Below, in pieces: positions 58,017 to 64,000 of a stretch of DNA of 64,000 nucleotides. Made by a program: the position numbers and the translations under genes. The notes beneath the pieces are model-generated. The model was not told the origin of the DNA. It worked only from the letters and a program-made list of their open reading frames with translations, and ran no database searches. This DNA comes from Bacillus bingmayongensis. Lineage in GTDB: Bacteria; Bacillota; Bacilli; Bacillales; Bacillaceae_G. The stretch is taken from NCBI RefSeq assembly GCF_000299035.1, contig NZ_JH921517.1:1291317-1355316 (forward strand). The letters run 5' to 3'. Positions within the stretch are counted from its first letter, which is position 1. Each line of letters starts with the position of its first letter.

Positions 58017-58661
58017 GCAACTCCTAACGGTTTCTTGAAGTTTTTCTATCACTCTTGAAACAACTGAAATTGAATGGGCTGTTTCAAATTCTCCAACATT
58101 CATGGAATGGTTTGCATTTGGGAGAACATCAATCGTTACATTTGATTTACTTAATTGTTCAATTTTATTTGCATTGTAATAATGGTCTTTATCCCCGATA
58201 ACGAAAAGCCCTTTATGCCGACTATTCAAGATAGAGTTAAAAATCGAATCGAAATGTATGAGAGGGGTGAGTAAAATCATTTTTGACTTTAAGAATTCCT
58301 CTCTCTTCATTAAATTATTCGCAATTGGAATTGTTCCGAGTGATTTTCCTAAAAAAATCGAATTACTGTATTGCCCATTTTTTAAAACATCTACAATCAC
58401 AGGATGAATATCATCCATCATTATTTTTGTTATTTCATCAATCGGTTTTTCCATCATTTGTTTATCGTAGGAGTAATGAATATGGACAACATCGATTTTG
58501 TTTTGGAGCATTAACATCGTCGAATAATAAAACAAAGGTTTATCGTAATTGTAACCTGAACCTGAAAACATAAAGCAAATCGTTTTGAAACCCATTTCTA
58601 TATGTGTAAAACTAATCGCTTGGTCGTTTGTTTGTATCTCCTTTTTAATTCCTTTCATCAT
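58014..58661 (-). CDS. Alpha/beta-hydrolase-like protein
   Basis: A 215-residue protein with a small alpha/beta-hydrolase core. ICFMFSGSGYNYDKPLFYYS is the oxyanion region, the nucleophile is the serine in FLGKSLGTIP, the acid the aspartate in FVIGDKDHYY, and the histidine in LPNANHSMNVGE. It lacks a lid and a signal peptide. Substrate unknown. ATG 58661 (or 58658) follows GGAGGGG. The gene ends in a TA repeat. Confidence 0.75.
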   Translation of the reverse strand: MMKGIKKEIQTNDQAISFTHIEMGFKTICFMFSGSGYNYDKPLFYYSTMLMLQNKIDVVHIHYSYDKQMMEKPIDEITKIMMDDIHPVIVDVLKNGQYSNSIFLGKSLGTIPIANNLMKREEFLKSKMILLTPLIHFDSIFNSILNSRHKGLFVIGDKDHYYNANKIEQLSKSNVTIDVLPNANHSMNVGEFETAHSISVVSRVIEKLQETVRSC

Positions 58662-58820
58662 GTTCCCCTCCGAAACTTTTAAAATATTATAACATTAATT
58701 ATATCCATAAATTGATAATATAATTTTGTTTTGTTAATTTATTTTAAAAATTCTAAAATCATAGAAGGTTAAATTCGATATTTGTAGAATTTAATACATA
58801 GCAAAATAAGGAGGGATAGA

Positions 58821-59864
58821 ATGGAAGTATTGAATTTGACAAGTAGAAAAAGAGAGACATATGACGTTCAAGTAAAGTATTCAATCCTTTTTGAATGTGC
58901 ACTCGGAATTGCGGCCATCACGAATACAGGGCTAATTGATACGCTAGAAAAATCTCCAAGTGAGTGGGAGGAGATCAGACAATTATTATCAACGGAAATG
59001 ATAGAGCATTTACATTTCGTGGAGAAACATAATACATGGAAAGCGCTGCTGCAACTATTATATCAAGAAGATTTTACGGATTTACCTGCGTTTAACCAGT
59101 ATATCAACTCGTTATTAGAAGAGGATTTCAAGTATATATGCATTCCGTTTGTTGGCCATAAATATCAAGAAATGAGAAAGAACGCAGCAAATGGAGAGAT
59201 AGAAACAGTCCGGGAGTTACAAGAAATCACAAGTAGCAATCCATTTTTCCCTGCTTACATTGATTTTATTTGTAAAGTGGATATAAAAATGCTTAAAGAG
59301 CATTTGATTGCAGTGATGACTGGCTGGTATGAAGCTGTTATTGAACCTGAAGGGGAAAAGCTATCATTTATATTAAAACAAGACTATGAAACGAAATGTC
59401 AATTGAACGAAAAGATGCAGGCAGAAGAGTTTGTTGAATGGGCAACGGGCGGTGTTACATATTTTCCAGAGCCAAGTGTACATCATGTTCTGCTTATCCC
59501 GCAATATACGTACCGACCTTGGAACATCGAAGCTGATATAGAAAATACAAAAATATTTCATTATCCAATCGCAAATGAAAGTATACATCCAGAAGATCCA
59601 TATGAGCCAAGTTATTTTTTAGTTCATAAACATAAGGCATTGGGTGATGAAGCAAGATTGAGAATTGTAAAATTGTTATTTGAAAAAAATCGTACATTGC
59701 AAGAGATAACAGAACAATTAAACCTTGGAAAATCGACCATTCATCATCATTTGAAAATTTTAAGATCAGCGAAGTTAGTTGATATTCAAGATGCAAAGTA
59801 TATTTTGAAAAAGAAAGCATTAGAGGCTATTTCAAAAGAGTTAGAATTCTATTTAAATCGTTAA
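58821..59864 (+). CDS. ArsR family regulator with long N-terminal domain
   Basis: A 347-residue protein. The winged-helix ArsR domain is at the C-terminus (about 270-347): HKALGDEARLRIVKLLFEKN, LQEITEQLNLGKSTIHHHLK and SAKLVDIQDAKYILKK. The first 260 residues are a helical domain of the DUF5937-like type, without cysteine metal sites. Metals are thus unlikely signals. It is followed 97 bp later by an MFS exporter gene, its probable target, in the same direction. ATG 58821 follows AAGGAGGG. Confidence 0.85.
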   Translation: MEVLNLTSRKRETYDVQVKYSILFECALGIAAITNTGLIDTLEKSPSEWEEIRQLLSTEMIEHLHFVEKHNTWKALLQLLYQEDFTDLPAFNQYINSLLEEDFKYICIPFVGHKYQEMRKNAANGEIETVRELQEITSSNPFFPAYIDFICKVDIKMLKEHLIAVMTGWYEAVIEPEGEKLSFILKQDYETKCQLNEKMQAEEFVEWATGGVTYFPEPSVHHVLLIPQYTYRPWNIEADIENTKIFHYPIANESIHPEDPYEPSYFLVHKHKALGDEARLRIVKLLFEKNRTLQEITEQLNLGKSTIHHHLKILRSAKLVDIQDAKYILKKKALEAISKELEFYLNR

Positions 59865-59961
59865 TTATGAATTTTTACATCCAAAGGTAAAAGATAAAAT
59901 GATTTTACTTTTATAGAATACGCAAAATAGGAGGCGAAATAAAAAGAAAAGTTGGTGCAAA

Positions 59962-61179
59962 ATGGGGAGAAATATTTTAAAAAATCGATCGTTTTTCTTT
60001 ATGTGGGTTGGTAGTGCGATTTCTGAATTAGGCGGCGCATTCGGTACACTATGTAATTCCATTCTTATTTATCAATTAACGGGCTCAAAAATGGCCTTAG
60101 GAAGTATGTGGCTACTTTACTTTATCCCATCGCTTCTTTTACAACTTGTCATTGGTCCTTTCATTGATAAGTGGAGCCGGAAACGGATTATGATTGTATC
60201 TCAGTGGACACGTGGATTAGCTTTTTTACTCCCTCTATTGATGATGACCGCTGGAAGTGTAGAGACGTGGCATATTTTTGTTGTACAAATCATAGTTGGT
60301 CTTATCACGCCACTTTATGTACCAGCAAATCAAGCAATTACACCAACAATTGTATCTAAGGAAGAGTTACAAACAGCGAACGCTTATATTGATGGTATGA
60401 TTCGTCTTATGATGTTTTTAGCTCCTGTCTTAGGGGGAATTGTTGTTGAGTTTATAGGAGTAAAGCTAACTTTATTTTTCGTTTGTTTTCTTCTATTTAT
60501 AAGTGGTACTTTACTATTGTTTATCCAGGAACATAGAGTAGCTCAAACTGTTCGTAAAAGTTGGTTAAAGCAATCTATTGAAGGATTCGCATATTATTTC
60601 AAACAACCCATTATCGTTTGGTTAGGTGTTTTTCTCACATTTGTTCAATTTGGAGTCGGCGTAACGATGGTTATCAATCTTCCATATATAATTGATGAAC
60701 TATCGGCAAGTTTTGCTGATTTTGGATATTTTATGGCAGGCTTTCCCCTTGGATATGTTATTGGCTCTATACTTGTTGGGAAAGTGCAGCATCGTAGTCG
60801 GCGTCTTCTCATGCTTGGGGCGTTATTAATAGGTGGCATAACCTACATTTCATTAGGTCTCAATCATAGCGTCATTATAGCGGTCATTATCGAAGTTGTA
60901 GCGGGTGTATGTATGGCGTTTTTTAATGTTCATAACACGACAATATGCCAGCAAACTGTGCCAAATGATATGATGGGGAAAGTATTTTCGGTACGCTTAT
61001 TTTTAATAAGGGGTGCGATGCCACTAGGTGTTTTAATTGGAGGAATATTGAGTGAATTGTGGGGAGTAAGGGCGCTATATGTATTAATCGGATCTATCAT
61101 ATGTGTAACTTCTTTAGCTGGAATAGTGCTTCCGTATTTTAAATTTCTTGATGAATCCATTCAAGAAAAATCAGCTTAA
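59962..61179 (+). CDS. MFS transporter (exporter type)
   Basis: A 405-residue major-facilitator protein with 12 membrane segments. FMWVGSAISELGGAFGTLCN opens it, FIDKWSRKRIMIVSQWTRG is the loop 2-3 motif, and PLYVPANQAITPTIVSKEEL is typical of the MFS_3/enterobactin-exporter-like group. It probably exports a toxic or signalling compound. The start is odd: AGGAGG at 59929-59934 is 27 bp from ATG 59962, while the frame upstream begins with codons that would give KKKSWCK behind a lost ATG. The upstream ArsR gene likely controls it. Confidence 0.85.
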   Translation: MGRNILKNRSFFFMWVGSAISELGGAFGTLCNSILIYQLTGSKMALGSMWLLYFIPSLLLQLVIGPFIDKWSRKRIMIVSQWTRGLAFLLPLLMMTAGSVETWHIFVVQIIVGLITPLYVPANQAITPTIVSKEELQTANAYIDGMIRLMMFLAPVLGGIVVEFIGVKLTLFFVCFLLFISGTLLLFIQEHRVAQTVRKSWLKQSIEGFAYYFKQPIIVWLGVFLTFVQFGVGVTMVINLPYIIDELSASFADFGYFMAGFPLGYVIGSILVGKVQHRSRRLLMLGALLIGGITYISLGLNHSVIIAVIIEVVAGVCMAFFNVHNTTICQQTVPNDMMGKVFSVRLFLIRGAMPLGVLIGGILSELWGVRALYVLIGSIICVTSLAGIVLPYFKFLDESIQEKSA

Positions 61180-61188
61180 TCATTTTAA

Positions 61189-61218
61189 TTGAAAGTAATT
61201 ATCATAATCATTTATAAT
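61189..61218 (+). promoter_or_regulatory. Fur-box promoter of the heme monooxygenase gene
   Basis: -35 TTGAAA (61189-61194), 18-bp spacer, -10 TATAAT (61213-61218). TGAAAGTAATTATCA at 61190-61204 fits the 7-1-7 Fur consensus TGATAATNATTATCA at 12 of 14 fixed positions and overlaps the -35 box, so iron should repress this gene. Confidence 0.75.
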
Positions 61219-61261
61219 AAAGAAATACGAATATGATTTGTAAATAAAGGGAGTGGAATAT

Positions 61262-61588
61262 ATGTTTATTGAAACAAAAACAATTACAGTTAAAGAAGGG
61301 ACTTCAGATCTTGTTGTTCAGCGTTTTTCTGGAGAAGGCATTATTGAAAAATTTGAAGGATTTATCGATTTAAGTGTTCTCGTTAAGAAAGCGAGAAGAG
61401 GAGACGAAGAAGTCGTTGTAATGATTCGCTGGGAATCTGAAGAGGCATGGAAAAACTGGGAGACAAGTGAAGAGCATTTAGCTGGTCATAGAGCAAGTCG
61501 TGGGAAACCGAAGCCAGATCATATTTTGAAATCGGAGCATGCTGTTTATTATGTGAAATCATCGAAGTCTGCGTATCAGCAGTCTTAA
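61262..61588 (+). CDS. hmoA: HmoA-type heme-degrading monooxygenase (IsdG-like fold)
   Basis: A 108-residue protein of the ABM/IsdG fold: MFIETKTITVKEGTSDLVVQ, FEGFIDLSVLVKKARRGDEE and MIRWESEEAWKNWETSEEHL. It ends DHILKSEHAVYYVKSSK. These follow the Bacillus HmoA pattern, which opens heme to release iron. The Fur-type promoter agrees with an iron-starvation role. I start at ATG 61262; a GTG at 61253 overlaps the ribosome binding site. No heme-uptake gene adjoins. Confidence 0.85.
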   Translation: MFIETKTITVKEGTSDLVVQRFSGEGIIEKFEGFIDLSVLVKKARRGDEEVVVMIRWESEEAWKNWETSEEHLAGHRASRGKPKPDHILKSEHAVYYVKSSKSAYQQS

Positions 61589-62161
61589 TCAAAAAAGGAA
61601 ATACATTTTGTGAAATAAAAGACATAGAAGTGTCATAAAGTTTTTTTATATCAATGTCTTGTCTATAATATATGAAAAGAGTACATCACACGATATGTAG
61701 TGGTGTACTTTTTTATTTAATTCGTAAGAGTAAATGTTTAAACAAACACAAATAATATGAAACATGTAAACAACACGAGAGAAAGTCCTTTTGAGACTCG
61801 ATCTTGATAGGCATCGTTAGTATTTTTGAAAATTACGCTAAGCAAAATAGACATGAAATGATAATTCTATCCACATATAAGGTGAATGTACATATTCTAA
61901 ATGATACAAACTGTTGCACAGTAATGGTAGATTCTATACAAGTAATTGGATATGTGAGTACTTGAAAAAGAGATGCAATTAATGTGTCAAATGTTAAAAG
62001 ATTGCAGACAAGTATCTGGGATTTTGATGACAAAACTCTTAAGTATAATTTTTAATAGAAAATGGAACAAAAGAAGTTTTTGTCTTGTCTATATAATGGA
62101 GTCAATTATAAAACATGAGGAAAGGTGTTTATGCTTATGCAAATAAGCTTAAGGTGTTGAG
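61589..62161. other. Intergenic region, 573 bp
   Basis: A terminator, agtacatcac (61680-61689) with gtggtgtact (61700-61709) and a T-run, lies 90 bp after the HmoA stop. Frames in 61860-62060 give no recognisable protein. A TATAAT at 62092-62097 may serve the sigma factor gene. Confidence 0.5.
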
Positions 62162-62686
62162 ATGGAACATAAGGTTATTGAAAATTGCAATCATGACGAA
62201 ATTGATTATGTTATAAGAGAGTACTGGCAAGATGTATGGAATTATGCATTTATAATTACAAAAGATACACATTTATCAGATGATATAACGCAAGAGGTGT
62301 TTATAAAAGTATTTAAAAAGTGGGATTCATTTCGAAATGAGTCATCTGTTAAGACATGGTTATTAAAAATTACAAGGAATACAGCTTTAAATTATTTGAA
62401 GTCCTCCTATTTTAAGAGGATTTCTTTAGTAAGTTTCTTTCGGAATGATAAGGAATATCCTTCAGCAGAAAAACAATTTTTGCAAAAAGAAACTATGAAT
62501 GAAGTTTGGGATATTGTATTAAAATTGCCACAAAAACATCGTGAAGTATTAATATTAGAGGCAAAATATGAATTATCTTATGATGAAATTGCTGTAACAT
62601 TAGGGGTGTCTATTGGAACTGTGAAATCTAGGCTGCATCGAGCTCGTGCACGAGTTTCAAAAATATTAGCGGAGGATGAATTATGA
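62162..62686 (+). CDS. ECF-type RNA polymerase sigma factor
   Basis: A 174-residue sigma-70 family factor of the extracytoplasmic-function type. Region 2 is YWQDVWNYAFIITKDTHLSD followed by DITQEVFIKVFKKWDSFRNE (binding core and -10). Region 4 is LPQKHREVLILEAKYELSYD, then EIAVTLGVSIGTVKSRLHRA, the -35 reading helix. It overlaps by 4 bp the gene for a membrane protein that likely holds it in check. Its promoter specificity cannot be deduced. Confidence 0.92.
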   Translation: MEHKVIENCNHDEIDYVIREYWQDVWNYAFIITKDTHLSDDITQEVFIKVFKKWDSFRNESSVKTWLLKITRNTALNYLKSSYFKRISLVSFFRNDKEYPSAEKQFLQKETMNEVWDIVLKLPQKHREVLILEAKYELSYDEIAVTLGVSIGTVKSRLHRARARVSKILAEDEL

Positions 62687-63510
62687 ACAATGATAGAAAG
62701 CCGAATTGGTATAAAGAATTAAAAAGTGGGCCGATGAAACAGCCTCAAGACGAAGAGGAATTTATTTGCAAAATAAAACAATCTATATCCCAAAATAGGG
62801 AGGAAGATTATCCTAAATTTAGAAAGCCATTTCGTATAAAGACATTCACTGTTGCAGCTGTTCTAGTTTTTACGGCTGTGCTGTTTAACTTCCAACAATT
62901 CTGGCTTGGAAAAAATGAACCGCCTGTGCAAAGTAGTACTCAAATTGAAGTGAAGATGAAAGATGAATCCAATCAAGATCAATCACTAAAACAATTTATG
63001 GATGAATTAAATCAAAACACGAGCTTAAAAAATAAGAACGATTTATATAGAGTACTGGATGAAGAATTTGTTTTTAAAGGAGAACAGTATAGTAAAAATG
63101 AATGGAAGTTTGATGATAGTATTTTTCATGATTTACAAGTAGCTCTTGCAATGGGGGGAGAATTTGTGAATGATACGAAAACAGTATATAAAATACCAAG
63201 TGGATTGGCAGAAAGTAACCAAAAGAAGCAGGAACGTTTTTTATATGCTACTGTTGTTGGTGAAGAAACAAAAATTTTAAATCAACCAAAACAGGATTCA
63301 CGCGTTTTATATCGGGTATCTAACGAAACTGTAAAAGCATGGATTCCGGAGAAAGTGAAGAATGATGGATATATAAAAATAACTACAATGAATGGTTATA
63401 CTGGCTATGTAAAAGAAGATCATGTTTCAATAGATATCCAATATTCTTTCGTTTTTGAAAAACAAAATGATGGTATGTGGAAAATAAAGAGTATAGATTC
63501 TATATGGTAA
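62683..63510 (+). CDS. Membrane protein coupled to the ECF sigma factor (anti-sigma-like, SH3-like end)
   Basis: A 275-residue protein with a cytosolic N-terminus (about 1-48), one membrane segment at about 50-66, and an outside part. The outer region ends with an SH3-like domain: TKILNQPKQDSRVLYRVSNE, AWIPEKVKNDGYIKITTMNG and YTGYVKEDHVSI. No HxxxCxxC zinc motif of ZAS anti-sigma factors is present. The 4-bp overlap with the sigma gene and the topology make an anti-sigma or sensor role likely, with cell-wall signals as candidate stimulus; this is inference. Confidence 0.7.
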   Translation: MNNDRKPNWYKELKSGPMKQPQDEEEFICKIKQSISQNREEDYPKFRKPFRIKTFTVAAVLVFTAVLFNFQQFWLGKNEPPVQSSTQIEVKMKDESNQDQSLKQFMDELNQNTSLKNKNDLYRVLDEEFVFKGEQYSKNEWKFDDSIFHDLQVALAMGGEFVNDTKTVYKIPSGLAESNQKKQERFLYATVVGEETKILNQPKQDSRVLYRVSNETVKAWIPEKVKNDGYIKITTMNGYTGYVKEDHVSIDIQYSFVFEKQNDGMWKIKSIDSIW

Positions 63511-63546
63511 AAGAGAAAGGTTCAATAAAGTGAACCTTTCTCTTTA
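63508..63546. terminator. Bidirectional terminator between converging genes
   Basis: aaagagaaaggttca (63510-63524) and tgaacctttctcttt (63531-63545), 6-nt loop; overlaps the stop codons of both neighbours. Confidence 0.85.
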
Positions 63547-64000
63547 TTTTTTAATTTCTTTTTGAAGAGTATGCCAATCCTTTAAAATTTCCGCTGCAAC
63601 AAGGGCTGCACTATTTGTTTCAGAATTACCACCAGGAATAATGACAGAAACAGCAATTTGCGGATTTTTAGTAGGAGCATATGAAATAAATAGAGAATGA
63701 TTGATAACTTTTTCTTGTTCGTTTGGCGAACCTGTTATTCCCGTTTTACCAGCAACATCAAAGGGCAAGCTTTTAATCTCTTGTATATTTTGACTCATTC
63801 CACTTTGTAAGACATTCCAAGAACTTGAAGGATAACGATTAGAACTTTCTAAAAGTGGTTTGAATTCTTTCGTTTTTTTATCGTCATTTTTCATAATAGC
63901 ATGCACGATTTGAGGTTTGTATTTGTCTCCTTTATTTGCAAGAGTAGCTGCATAATGAGCGAGTTGGAGAGGAGTGTGCACTTCATTTGCGCCCCAAGAA
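63544..64000 (-). CDS. Penicillin-binding protein, transpeptidase C-terminal part (5' end beyond the window)
   Basis: The frame is open to the window edge, so only the C-terminal 150 or so residues are visible. WGANEVHTPLQLAHYAATLA is the usual region before the last motif, and VAGKTGITG is the KTG active-site triad of class B penicillin-binding proteins. LFISYAPTKNPQIAVSVII follows as in PBP2/PBP3 types. It cross-links peptidoglycan outside the membrane. The SxxK and SxN motifs must lie upstream of the window. The class within the PBPs cannot be fixed. Confidence 0.85.
   Translation of the reverse strand, partial: SWGANEVHTPLQLAHYAATLANKGDKYKPQIVHAIMKNDDKKTKEFKPLLESSNRYPSSSWNVLQSGMSQNIQEIKSLPFDVAGKTGITGSPNEQEKVINHSLFISYAPTKNPQIAVSVIIPGGNSETNSAALVAAEILKDWHTLQKEIKK

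Overview
The window reads as chromosomal DNA of a Bacillus cereus group bacterium. It is AT-rich, has strong AAAGGAGG-type ribosome binding sites, and carries S-box (SAM) and L-box (lysine) riboswitches, a perfect CcpA cre box, a Fur-box promoter before an HmoA-type heme monooxygenase, MetNPQ, PxpABC and a MoxR/DUF58 cassette. The species call rests on remembered resemblance of the proteins, not on a search. I see no tRNA, rRNA, CRISPR array or intact insertion sequence.

Layout. 1-5.0 kb is worn accessory DNA: an amidohydrolase gene interrupted by a palindromic element, a DUF202 membrane protein, acetyltransferases (one intact, one stopped by a nonsense codon, one truncated) and a YjiH-type membrane protein. 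5.3-13.4 kb holds a YdcF/SanA protein, a SAM-riboswitch operon (methionine-type ABC transporter plus an acyl-CoA-dehydrogenase-like flavoenzyme), a YdbC/PC4-like protein, an SH3/M23 peptidase, CutC and signal peptidase I. 13.7-20.1 kb is a 5-oxoproline operon: IclR regulator, PxpB, PxpC, PxpA, a DUF969/DUF979 permease pair, pyroglutamyl peptidase and a sirtuin. Pcp would release pyroglutamate from peptides, the permease would import it, and PxpABC would open it to glutamate.

20.1-23.5 kb is again worn: an acetyltransferase fragment, a DUF2975-kinase chimera, a HesB-like protein and two acetyltransferases. 23.6-26.7 kb has a lysine-riboswitch amino-acid permease and a TauE/SafE exporter. 26.8-34.8 kb has a VOC/APH/phosphoesterase cluster, a MocR regulator divergent from an EamA exporter across repeated operator boxes, a Nudix fragment, an NmrA-type oxidoreductase broken by a 44-bp tandem duplication, and a divergent HxlR regulator. 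35-40 kb holds an ornithine-cyclodeaminase-like gene with an MHS transporter, then an acetyltransferase, a phosphatase and an epimerase. 40.1-48.1 kb includes an integrase remnant, an alpha/beta hydrolase, a PadR/membrane protein/serine hydrolase operon, Nudix, DUF4003, a CrtC-like protein and a SUKH-like remnant.

48.3-49.8 kb is a MarR-nitroreductase-ABM redox unit. 49.9-53.0 kb is a MoxR-DUF58-membrane protein operon. 53.2-54.4 kb is a second PadR unit whose DUF2812 partner is frameshifted. 54.4-64 kb holds small enzymes, an ArsR-MFS pair, Fur-controlled HmoA, an ECF sigma factor with a membrane partner, and the end of a penicillin-binding protein.

The main theme is gene decay in progress. 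Several lesions can be reconstructed to the base: a tandem duplication, a G-tract indel, nonsense codons, single-base deletions, an element insertion and a gene fusion. I did not find a clearly new multi-gene system. The most promising leads are the SAM-controlled flavoenzyme-transporter operon, the DUF2975-kinase chimera and the PadR cassettes with very clear operators.
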